Shown here: positions 10,988-21,148 of the stretch, one piece after another | Numbering within the stretch: the stretch's first letter is position 1 | Layout: every line of letters begins with the position of its first letter | Assembly: GCA_038025085.1 (NCBI GenBank) | Contig: CM076149.1 | Coordinates: 27,510,001 to 27,574,000, forward strand | DNA: 64,000 nucleotides | Origin: Tetragonia tetragonoides | Taxonomy: Eukaryota > Streptophyta > Magnoliopsida > Caryophyllales > Aizoaceae | Direction: 5' to 3' | The notes under the pieces: generated by a model | Told to the model about the DNA's origin: nothing | Database searches by the model: none | What the model saw: the letters and a program-made list of their open reading frames with translations, nothing else | Made by a program: the position numbers and the translations under genes

Positions 10988-11603
10988 CAAGGCCGTCCCT
11001 GGGCAAGTGCAAGCGGTGCACTCGCACAGGGCCCCTGATCTGGAGAGGGCCTAATATATTTCAGATTGGCATTGCTATTCATTAGTGTTAGGCCCATTGC
11101 TTATCACAGCTGCAGCGCGTCCTCTAAGTGAGATTAGAATAGAATACTAGTCTAACATTGTCAATGCCCAATACGTGGGCCCCACCAAAATAAATGCTCT
11201 CAGGTCGCAACTTTGATTACAGATCCAACCCTTCATACTTCACTTTTCTGGTTATTTGCCTTGTTATTTCGTCTCTTACTTTATCCACATACTTTAATGG
11301 GTTTAATTCCTTTTAAATTGATAATTAGGCTATGTTTTGGCACAAAACTTTTGGATTATTTTTTTCCTAAAAAGACTCAAACCTCTAAGGTTGTTCTTAT
11401 TTTTGGTGATGAAAATTAAATTTAATGATAAAAAAAATACTAATGTTAGGTCTATAGGCAAGCATGACGTCATATGTTTGTTTCACTCACCTCACGTGTT
11501 GAGACCGCCTCAAATGAGTTTTTGTGTAAAAAAATTAGATTAATATGTAGGGCCTAATTTCTCCATTTTGTACAGGGCCTCCAAAATTTCAGGGACGACC
11601 CTG
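10988..11603. mobile_element. hAT-type MITE, 616 bp
   Basis: The ends are inverted repeats: CAAGGCCGTCCCTG on the left against CAGGGTCGTCCCTG (reverse complement of the right end), 12 of 14 matching. They are flanked by a perfect 8-bp duplication AGTCAGAC at 10980-10987 and 11604-11611, as hAT transposases make. No transposase is encoded; short open frames inside look accidental. It is inserted between GTGACC-motif arrays. Confidence 0.9.
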
Positions 11604-12369
11604 AGTCAGACAATCACTTTTTATCATGTGTCACTTTTTAGCTATACATGGGTCACTGTTTAGCTATATAGGTGTCACTTTTAAGTTAAACACGGGTCAA
11701 TTTTAAATTAAACACGGCTCTCTAGCAAAAAAACTTCTTTGAACTGCTTCAAATTCAATTATAGTTGAAACCTACACTAGAATCATAAAGAGACAAGAAC
11801 TGACATGGACATGACATGACAAGCAAGCAGCTTAAAATGGATAGCTAGCAGCCCAAATTAACAAAATGCAACCTTTAACACAGTATCAACAACAAAAGAG
11901 TTGCAACAAAAGAATCCACAACAACAAGAGTAGAGGTGTACTGCAGCACACCATGTGATCATTAACAACTAATTACAGTAGCAGAATCCCAAGCCAACAG
12001 CCAGCAGCAGGACACAACAACTAAACAAGTTCTTTAACAGTTTGCAAGCATTTTTTTTTTATAGTTGTGCACTTATTGAGCTTTCAAACATCTACTTCAC
12101 AAAAAGATTTGCCACAGAAGGGGTCACTTTTTAGCTAAATAGGTGTCACTTTTTCGCTAAATAGGGGTCACTTTTATTTAAACACGAGTCACTTTCTATT
12201 GGAATCAGGAGCATAGATTGTGGTGTTCTTCGTGAGATTGCAGGCAGACTATTCAGGCTATTGTACAAGGCAAAGCCAACAAATGAAATCATCCAGACTA
12301 AATCAGTAAATGGACAATTTAGCTATGAATAACCAGCTAGAAATTAAGCCACATAAAATCAAATAATTT

Positions 12370-12710
12370 ACTTAACGAACCCTAAAACTTGATTCAACCT
12401 AAACCGAGGGCCAAACGCACATAAAAGTCTTGATGAACTTAAAAGCGCAAGTCATATAAACCTGGTAACACTTTTAAGACGGCTTAGGGTTTGGGGACTA
12501 AGCACTCTTTGCACCCCCTGCAAGAAAAGATACCCTAAACCCCATTGGGAGTCAGTGTAAACTTTACACTTAATGAACCCTAAAACTTGATTCATTCTAA
12601 ACCGAGGGGCAAATGCACATAAAAGTCCGGATGAACTTAAAAGCCCATGTCGTATAAACTTGGTAACACTTTTAAGACGGCTTAAGGCTTGGGGACTACC
12701 CAGACCCTAA
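12370..12710 (+). repeat. Tandem duplication, ~198-bp period
   Basis: A unit starting AACGAACCCTAAAACTTGATT at about 12374 recurs at about 12572 as AATGAACCCTAAAACTTGATT. The copies share AAACCGAGG, GCACATAAAAGTC and ACACTTTTAAGACGGCTTA, roughly 88% identical by eye. The second unit is shorter. It lies in the left arm of the inverted repeat. Confidence 0.75.
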
Positions 12711-12832
12711 GCAACCTTCGCACACATTGTCACTTTTTAAGTTAAGTAAGGGTAACTTTTTAGTTAAGCAGGGGTCACTTTTTCGCTAAACAAGGGTCAC
12801 TTTTAAGTTCAACATACAATTTGCATTAACAA

Positions 12833-12900
12833 CCTATGTAGCATTTAAACCTACATCTTTTGCACAATGCACAAAGGCTTCACAAATTGAGCGAATAGAC
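12833..12900 (-). other. Degenerate tRNA-like segment
   Basis: Read on the minus strand this is a diverged relative of the 4125-4192 unit. It keeps GTCTATTCGCTCAA, CCTTTGTGCATTGTGCAAAA and GATGTAGGTTTAAATGCTAC. It has lost part of the D-arm and the T-stem is mismatched, so it is a repeat copy rather than a tRNA gene. It sits just after another GTGACC array, as does the copy near 4.1 kb. Confidence 0.45.
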
Positions 12901-13777
12901 TAGCATACGCAATTCACAAAACCAACAGCAATCTGCAATTTTCGTAATTTCTAGTGCGACCACACAACCCTACCATATATCATATATCTTTCACCAGTGA
13001 TTCAACTCACTGGTGACTTAGCACAAAGCTTACATGACTACAACATTTGCAACACAAACCCAAAGTCTACTTGGGTCGATAGGCAAACCTAAATCAAATG
13101 GCAGCAGGTAAAAACTCTAGTAGTTCACTAGTAATCAAAAATATAGTATCACAAAGAACTACATTATTTGCATTAGAAAAAAGGAAGACTCAATTCTCAC
13201 TTATACTACTTACATAACACATACCAGCAGTATACCTAACCATCATAGGTTTAAAGCCCAGCATACCAGCAAGATAAGTGAACATATAAATCCAAAAGGC
13301 AAAGAGACAGGGCACCAACCAAGAGAAAGAGATTGCTTCCACTTGTCAGCCTTCACCGAGTCAGTGACACACAATGTACATGTATTTGGGCAACAACCCT
13401 TGAACTTGATGACATTCTTTCTTATCTTGATCTTCACAGAACACGCATCTTTCCTTCAGGCAGTCAGAAGTGAACTCTTGATTTCATGTATTTACTTCGA
13501 CAATCATTTCAGTAAAACCATTTCAATCAACAAAAAACCAAAGGGGTCACTTATACCGAACACGGGAGTCACTTATACTGAACACAGGGGTCACTCGATG
13601 TTTTATGAACTTAAGTGACTATATACAAACAGAAATGAGCACTTCAACAAGTTACATGGATAGCACAATGAACTCTCACTGTTGAATCTGTAAGATAATA
13701 CTGGTCCATTATTTAGTCCATTTATCAAAGGCACTCAACAAGTCTGAAAAGTAAAATCGAACAAAACTTAGAAATCG

Positions 13778-13779
<2 letters not shown>

Positions 13780-13814
<35 letters not shown>
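13780..13814 (+). repeat. Poly(A) tract of ~35 bases
   Basis: An uninterrupted A run follows GAAATCG. Neighbouring sequence repeats GAAATCGAA-type words, so this may be microsatellite expansion rather than a retroposon tail. No retroposon body was recognised on either side. Confidence 0.7.
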
Positions 13815-13815
<1 letters not shown>

Positions 13816-14079
13816 ACTAGCTCAAAATGAATTTGAACGAAAGACTATAATCTAACAAAAACCTAGCTCCAAATTTCAATCACAAAAACCGGAGAAGATA
13901 TCAACTAATACAACAACAAAATGGAACTAGATCAGTTGAAAATCGAAGAAAACCTAGAAATCGAACATAGACAATGAAAAACCCTAGAAATCAACATTTA
14001 CAACAAAAAAACCCTCTAGAAATCAAAAATGGTGAAAATAATCATACAAATCGAATAAAATTGGTAAATTTGATCAATA

Positions 14080-14223
14080 CTTACCTAGGAATCAAAACCT
14101 CAACAAAACCATTGCAATCGTGAGCTCAATCATCCCTCTAAACCACTCTGAATTTCAATTGAGAGCTCAATCTCAATGAATCCCTTCTCTCTCGTAGTCT
14201 ATGACTTGTCTGTCTCCATCCAT
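14080..14223 (-). other. Gene-like first exon in the left arm, reading outward
   Basis: On the minus strand, 180-320 bases from the palindrome centre, an ATG at 14223-14221 opens a 16-codon frame (MDGDRQVIDYEREGIH, then stop). It lies in a GA-rich, 5'-UTR-like segment. The segment ends with a good splice-donor-like site (TAG/GTAAGT) whose intron would begin at 14084. The right arm has a matching outward donor at 14719. The coding capacity is very small, so this may be a non-coding first exon or a chance resemblance. Confidence 0.25.
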
Positions 14224-14330
14224 GAAAAGAAAGTAGCGAGTGGAAGAGAGAATGAGAATTAACCTAGCTAGTAAATAGAAAGTTGCCACTAATTACCAAA
14301 ATGTCATTAATGACATAATCTCAGTCGTTA

Positions 14331-14473
14331 GATCTACTCGATTGAACGGTTCGAATGACTTCTCACCATCTCACTGTGGCTGGCCATCTCACTTGAGAAT
14401 AGAGTTCAGGTGAGAAAGCTAGCTACAGTGAGATGTTGAGAAGTGATCTACACCGTTGATCGCTCTAATCGAA
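14331..14473. repeat. Imperfect palindrome at the centre of the inverted repeat
   Basis: Left half 14331-14397 and right half 14403-14473 are reverse complements with scattered mismatches and small gaps. Shared blocks include CAGTGAGATG[G/T]TGAGAAGT, CAAGTGAGA/CAGGTGAGA and the ACCGTTCAATCG/ACCGTTGATCG ends. The spacer is only about 5 bases, so the strand could extrude a cruciform or its RNA a long hairpin. Confidence 0.85.
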
Positions 14474-14553
14474 CGGTCCAGACTACACCCGAAAATTAAA
14501 ATCTATAGTGGAACAATTGTAATAAAACTGAAGTTTTGGTTCTCCTATAAACC

Positions 14554-14718
14554 GTGTTTTTGTTTTCACTCATAGCCATTTTCTTCATTTCAAGCCCTAC
14601 CGAGAGAAGAGAGAGACTACGTGAGATGGAAGTAGAGGTTCAGAGAGAGATTGATCCTGAAGAAGAGAGATTAAGCTCTTCAACTCATGTGATTTTGTTT
14701 AGCCTTTTGATTTTGAAG
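14554..14718 (+). other. Gene-like first exon in the right arm, reading outward
   Basis: A GAGA-rich leader is followed by an ATG at 14626 and 31 open codons (starting MEVEVQREIDPEEERL) up to a strong donor, AAG/GTAAGT, at 14719. An upstream in-frame ATG at 14554 extends the frame with a hydrophobic stretch. A candidate acceptor (GTGGCAG, ending 15601) leads into a segment that could encode an NKRRKVGEE-like basic patch, but in the phase given by the donor it meets a stop after seven codons. No protein family was recognised. The arrangement mirrors the left arm. Confidence 0.25.
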
Positions 14719-15929
14719 GTAAGTTTTGATCGAATTTTGTGATTTCTTCAATTTTTAGGGTTTAATTTGTGCCAATATTTGATTTTTAGGTTATTTTTTC
14801 ATTGTCTATGACGATTTATAGAGTTGTGTCAGTATCAATATTCGATTTTTTCTTCAAATTTCGACTCATTCTTCTATTTTATTGTTGAATCGCTACTCAT
14901 CTCTTCTATTTTGTTGTTCTATTAGTTTATAACTTCCAGCTGTTTTTGCGATTGAAATTTCAAGTTAGGTTTTTTTCCGATTTTGTCTTTTGTTCAAATT
15001 TGTTGTTTCTTTTTGTTAATTCCTTTTATTTCCATTTTGATTTTACTTACTGTTATGTGTTCTTAATTTTCTATCTATATTTTGTTCAGATTTGGTTCAT
15101 TGCCATTGTATCCTTCTTTGATTTTGATTCTTGCTAAAGGGAGTTATTGTTGTATTTGATTTTAGGATACTTTAGGTTTTTAGTTTTCTAGCTATTAGGT
15201 TAGCAAATTCGGTTTGCTACTCTTAAGTGACCTCTTATACAACAAAAGTGACCCATTCAAAAGCACCAGGTGACCATTATATATTTTCTCAGTGATGTTG
15301 TTGAAGCTGAAAAATGTTTTCATAACAGTGGCATACATTTTAATGTTCATTTAGGTTAGCTAGTCGAAGTGACCCCTTATAGAAAGAACAATGACCCTTT
15401 ATACATCGAAAAGTGACCATTTATGATAGTTTTTTTCATTTATCTGTTGTGCGATTTCATACTCGTGATATTTATCACCCATAGCAGTGTTGCTCGATCA
15501 AGTTTCAAAGAGCACTATTTCCTTGTTAGTTGTTTCCCTGTGCCCTATTTCCAATGGTGTGGAACACTTTTAAATTTTCTTTTCCTTTTCATTCGTGGCA
15601 GGAGTTATTAGAAGTAAGAACTTAGGGTGTTCTGTTGATGTTAAAACTGCTAATATTGATAACAAAAGACGAAAGGTCGGTGAAGAAGTTTCTCATGCTT
15701 CAAAATTAATGTTTATTTTTTTGGTATTGATATTGTTCATTTATTATTCTATAAATGACCCTACGTAATCTTAAAAGTGATATTTCTATCCTTTGAGAGT
15801 GACCCCTCAATCATTGGTTTGGATTTGCATACCGAAGACAATTGATAGCTTGTAAATGCTTTAAGTAAATGCATGATCATATGTGACGCTTCTCAGAGCA
15901 GGGGAGTAAGGGTCCCGACTTTCCATTGA

Positions 15930-16065
15930 TTGTGTGAGCATCTGACATATGTGGAGGCAATCCCATGGCATTGCCTTTGTTTTTAACCATCCGTGTGTCA
16001 CCATTCCCCATATTTGGAAGCAATCCCATGGCATTGCCTTTGTTTTAAACCATCTGCGTGTGTGC
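15930..16065 (+). repeat. Direct duplication of a near-palindromic segment
   Basis: GGCAATCCCATGGCATTGCC, itself almost palindromic, occurs twice about 62 bases apart, each time followed by TTTGTTTT.AACCATC. A related GGCAATCCCATGGGCAT occurs near 3928 in the left arm. This supports 3.9 kb and 16.0 kb as corresponding points of the inverted repeat. Confidence 0.65.
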
Positions 16066-16070
16066 TGAAC

Positions 16071-16898
<828 letters not shown>

Positions 16899-17640
16899 TT
16901 CTTTTTTTTAGACGTGAAGGATGTGTTTAATTTAATTTTACTTAATTGTTTCTTCTATATTATTTCTTTGTCCACTTGCATAACTAGAGTGTGTATACTA
17001 CTCTCTTAATCTTCAGTCATGTAGGGGTTTAAATATGGCCGAAAATACAACTTTTAGGGAATTGTATGACCAAATTTCAACGTCAATGATCTTTGTGGCC
17101 GAATGCTACAACATTAGGGTTTTATATTACTTTTTTAATTATTGTAACTACACACAAGTATTGTATCTTGTGGTCATTTGATTGGTAAATTCCAAACAAC
17201 TAAGTTTAAAAGGCTCCTTCTTAAAGGATAAAGTAAAATTTTAAATTAAATGATATAAGCATATTAAATGATATGAATATTTAATATGACTAACATAATT
17301 GACTTAGAATATTCTTTCTTGTTATATATAATTTTTCTAAAAAAATAAGAATTAAACCTTTATTGGTTCACGGTTCGGTCTATAGTCTAGTCGCGTCGAT
17401 CCAGGACGGGACCCAGGACCGAAATGTTGGAAATTCTTGGACCATGGACCAGACAAAATGTCTGCGGGTCAGGTCGGCCCGGACCAAAACCAGTCGGTCG
17501 TAGTCCGATCCACGACCCGGACCAAGAAGTAAACAACCCTAAAGTTCGTTGTTTGGGTAGAATTAACTATTTAGATAGAATTAAAAGGCTAATATTAGTG
17601 TTTGGTAAGGAAACTTTTTAATTAGTCTTATGGACCCAAA
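16899..17640. other. Gene-free stretch with a GC-rich island
   Basis: This is mostly AT-rich DNA with no gene. At about 17370-17530 it has a GC-rich cluster of GGACC/GGTCC words (GGACCATGGACC, GGCCCGGACC, CCACGACCCGGACC) that looks like a fragment of a repeat element, family unknown. Confidence 0.4.
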
Positions 17641-17723
17641 AAACAAGTTAATTTCGTGTTCTGTTTCTGTCAGTTGATCTTTGGGACTGCCCAAACATTT
17701 GTTTGGGTACATCTATACTAACA
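17641..17723 (+). repeat. Inverted terminal piece of the copia LTR
   Basis: This 83-base segment is the reverse complement of the first ~85 bases of the LTR as seen at 18883. For example, TTAATTTCGTGTTCTGTTTC here matches the inverse of GAACAGAACACGAAATTAA there, and the segment ends CTATACTAACA. It adjoins the same LTR in direct orientation, which starts around 17724 after losing about 25 bases. A local inversion of the LTR end explains this. Confidence 0.8.
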
Positions 17724-18234
17724 ATTTAAAAGTGATTTCGCCTTAATCTAGGTTCAAATAGATCACCCAGCACTCGCTTCTCAAGGTTAACACAGCACCT
17801 TTACTCGTTTGCACTCACGAGAAAGGATTGGAACAAAACTCAACTTCCTCAGGAATAATGGGAATATATGAGGGAGAGAGAAAGGAAGATGGATGTGTTT
17901 ATCTTGTGTATTTTCCAACAATATTGATAGAGCTTTTATAGCCAAAAGAGGGCTGGAACTTTCCCATCAATAGGAAATCAAATAACGTAATTAATGGGGA
18001 GAGAATCAAGGAAATCAATTGATTTGGAGATCAAGGATATAATATCACAATGAAGATATTGGGCTGAAGATTAGGAGCTGTTATATCCAAGAATAAAAGA
18101 TTACAACAGCAGTTTCGGATCTAATTGATTCCGTGATTTCTACAATTAATATCTCACGAATCTAAATACGATTGGGTGGAACCAAACTCAGATTGGTCAT
18201 AACCAAACTCCAACTCTGAGCATTGTTTCCAACA
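17724..18234 (-). repeat. Copia LTR (left copy, 5'-part inverted)
   Basis: This is homologous to 18883-19497 from TTAAAAGTGATT onward. It ends with the LTR terminus CATTGTTTCCAACA at 18221-18234. It contains the LTR promoter motif CTATAAAAGC in inverted form near 17933-17943. Confidence 0.85.
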
Positions 18235-18882
18235 ATCCCCCACCGATGCGAAAGAGAGATAAGATTTCTAAAGAGAATGAATGAGCAAAGTTTCCTGAGC
18301 AAACAAATGACTCGGCACTTAAGTGTTAATGTCTTGCGATTTGAATGAATACATAGTAAATTGAGGTCATACCGAACATCAAGGAGTGAAGTTACTCTTG
18401 AACTCCAGGATGTAAAGATGACACCCCAAGAGACGCACCTTATCACTTTATTGAGATTTTGTCCCGCGATAATCAACACATATAAACGGCCAAGAGAACC
18501 TCGGGTACTCATGAGTGCTCTAGAAAGATAGCCCAAATATCTTTCATAGAAGGTGGCAAAACCTTCACACTCACGTAGGTGATTTTCAACAGGTCCACTA
18601 CAATTTGGTCTACCCAAACTTCCTTTAGGGTCTGACAATTATCAGCCAGGACCGTGAAATCATTAAGAGCAACGAGGCTCAACCTCATAGTCAAGCAGTG
18701 GATCCATCAAGTCCGTCTCCAAGGACCACCCAACTGGGGATATGAATTCATTAAGAGCTTAAGCTCATCCTTGCAAATAGCACCAATAATCGCCAAAGGG
18801 ATGGGTAACTTGGTGCTTGTTGAGTCTCCTCATGGCTTCGTTTGACCACATTGAACCATGAAAGGTAAATCACATATTAAAT

Positions 18883-19497
18883 TGTTAGTATAGTTGTACC
18901 CAAACATATGTTTGGTCAGTCCCAAAGATCAATTGACAGGAACAGAACACGAAATTAACTTGTTGTGTCGTGGGATGAACCACTGTCTTAAAAGTGATTA
19001 CGCCTCGATCTAGGTGCAAATCGATCACCCAGCGCTCGCTTCCCAAGGTTAACACAGCACCCTTACTCGTGTGCACTTACGAGGAAGGATTGGAACAAAA
19101 CTCAACTTGCTCAGGAATAATAGGAATATATGAGGGAGAGAGAAATGAAGATGGATGTGTTTCTCTTGTGTATTTTTCAGTAATATTGAAAAAGCTTTTA
19201 TAGCCAAAAGAGGGTTGGGAACTTTCCCATCAATAGGAAATCAAATAACGTAATTAATGGGGAGAGAATCAAGGAAATCAATTGATTTGGAGATCAATGA
19301 TATAATATCACAATAAAGATATTGGGCTGGAGATTAGGAGCTGTTATATCCAAGAATAAAATATTACAACAGCAGTTACGGATCTAATTGATTCCGTGAT
19401 TTCCGCAATTAATATCTCGCAAATCTGAATACGATTGGGTGGAGCCAAACTCAGATTGGTCATAACCAAACTCCAACTCTGAGCATTGTTTCCAACA
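18883..19497 (-). repeat. Copia LTR (right copy, 615 bp)
   Basis: It begins TGTTAGTATAG and ends TTTCCAACA in plus-strand reading, matching both LTRs of the complete element in length and ends. The leader-like bases just before it (GGTAAATCACATATTAAAT) resemble the short leader next to the 29623 LTR. This supports a 5'-LTR role in the minus-strand unit. Confidence 0.88.
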
Positions 19498-20318
19498 ATC
19501 CCCCACCAATGCGAAAGAGAGAGAAGATTTCCAAAGAGAATGAATGATCAAAGTTTCCTGAGCAAACAAATGACTCGGCACTTAAGTGCTAATATCTTGC
19601 GATTGGAATTAACACATAGTGAATTGAGGTCATAGCGAACATCAAGGAGTGAAGTTACTCTTGAACTCCAGGACGTAAAGGTGACACCCCAAGACACGCA
19701 CCTTATCACTTTATTGGGATTTTGTCCCACGATAATCAACACATATAAACGGCCAAGAGAACCTCGAGTACTCATGAGTGCTTTAGAAAGATAGCCCAAA
19801 TATATTTCATAGAAGGTGGCCAAACCTTCACACTCACGTAGGTGATTTTCAACGGGTCCACTACAATTTGCCCAAACTTCCTTTTGGCTCTGACCATTAT
19901 CCTCTAGGACCGTGAAATCATTAAGAGCAAAAAGGGTCAACCTCACATAGTCAAGCGGTGAATCCATCAAGTTCGTCTCCAAGGACCACCCAACTAGGGA
20001 TATGAATTCATTAAGGGCTTAAGCTCATCCTTACAAATAGCACAAATAATCACCATAGGGATGGTAACTTGTGCTTGTTGAGTCTCCTCATGGCTTCGTT
20101 GGACCACATTGAACCATGAAAGGTTGGGTATCCACCATGATTCTCTCAATCCAAGGGCTTTAAGCCCATCCCCCTCGACATGTCCACGACCATTTTTCTG
20201 GTCAAGCCTTTGGTTAAAGGGTCAGCTAAATTCCTCTTGGATCTCACATACTCCAAGGAGAGTACGCCATTCTTTATCAACTATCTCACAACACCATGCC
20301 TTATGCGTATATGTCTTT
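19498..20318 (-). pseudogene. Copia 3' UTR and RNase H C-terminal remnant
   Basis: This aligns by eye with 24831-25760 of the complete element: first the non-coding 3' region, then, from about 20130, the inverse of the last RNase H codons. The shared run at 20259-20318 (CTCCAAGGAGAGTACGCCAT and CTTATGCGTATATGTCTTTT) then stops abruptly. Internal deletions are present compared with the intact copy. It encodes nothing usable. Confidence 0.75.
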
Positions 20319-21148
20319 TCTTCAAAGGGGAACTAGGAATGAAGGGACACTGGCACTGCACTACCTACCCAAAATTCACAGATATCTTATGCGATGATAA
20401 ACAAATAGTGGCTTGTTAAACTGTACAGAGTATGATATATAAGGAAACGAATCCTCTAGAGTTCTTTTCTCTAGAGTTTCCCTCCTCCGATCATTGGATT
20501 AGAGGGGTATTTTTTAGAAAAATATGTTGTTAGAGGAGAGAGATAAAAAGAACAAAAGAACTTTACAAGAACTCTAAAATGAGAAATAAACTTTTGAGGA
20601 TCCAAACCCATATAGGGTACCCCTCAAAAAAGAAATTTTGGATGATCCAAACACGTACAATAAGTCCTCTTGTAAAAATTTGGAATTTTAAATTTGAAAG
20701 TTATTTTCACAGTTGGGTAATAAGAAGTGTTTACGGTTTACCGCTTTAGACACATCATATACTTTATACTCTAGATCTCAAACTCAATGAATAATTGAAT
20801 ATCCTCTCATCAAAATATATAAAACGAAAATAAAAATGTCCCACTAATAAATGCAACTCCCTTTTTGCCTTTTTTGTGGAATCCTACCAAATCCTAAGGA
20901 GGCAAGGACACAGCTTTTTAGTTACCATGCATGTCCTACTCTGTTGGTAGCTAATAATGCTCCTCCAGAACCTTCCTATCCCTACCACTATCCATGTGAA
21001 ATCCACTTCTCTTTTAATAATTGGATATGAGTACCACAGTGCACCGTTTATGATTATATGAAGCCTATAAGTTGATGCATCTACTACTGCTTAACTCATT
21101 ATTTGTTACTCCGTAATACATTTAGCTCTGAATATCCGGTTTGATATG
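20319..21148. other. AT-rich stretch, no gene seen
   Basis: No coding region or recognised repeat. The sequence is AT-rich with isolated short open frames only. Confidence 0.5.

Larger units (their letters stand above)
3110..16070. other. Large imperfect inverted-repeat element with GTGACC-motif arrays
   Basis: Two arms read outward from a centre near 14,400: a left arm reaching about 3.1-3.9 kb and a right arm reaching about 16.07 kb. In the left arm (plus strand) short arrays of GGGTCACTTTTTAGTTAAAC-like units occur near 3112, 3232-3325, 4014, 4205, 10540-10660, 11625-11710, 12121-12190, 12725-12810 and 13540-13590. In the right arm the same motif is inverted (AAGTGACCC) near 15222-15260, 15370-15425 and 15755-15815. 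The sequence next to the centre is homologous between arms once one is reverse complemented. The left arm also holds an Athila-like element and a hAT MITE; without them it is ~4-5 kb against ~1.6 kb on the right. No transposase or terminal target duplication was recognised, so the outer limits are approximate. Confidence 0.55.
17641..20318 (-). mobile_element. Tandem copia-derived remnant: LTR, UTR, LTR, UTR, RNase H end
   Basis: This cluster is related to the complete copia element at 24217-30237 and has the same orientation (minus). From left to right it holds a rearranged LTR (17641-18234), ~650 bases of 3'-UTR sequence (18235-18882), a 615-bp LTR (18883-19497), and a second 3'-UTR copy leading into the last part of an RNase H reading (to about 20318). 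Read on the minus strand, the right LTR is followed by a short leader-like piece and then directly by 3' UTR. The stretch 17724-19497 is therefore an LTR-UTR-LTR unit from which all coding sequence has been lost. The shared LTR suggests LTR-LTR recombination or a deletion derivative joined to another copy. Confidence 0.8.

Noticed and set aside
14626..15700. Two-exon gene in the right arm
   Set aside because: Joining the donor at 14719 to the acceptor ending at 15601 gives a stop after seven codons; no protein family recognised.
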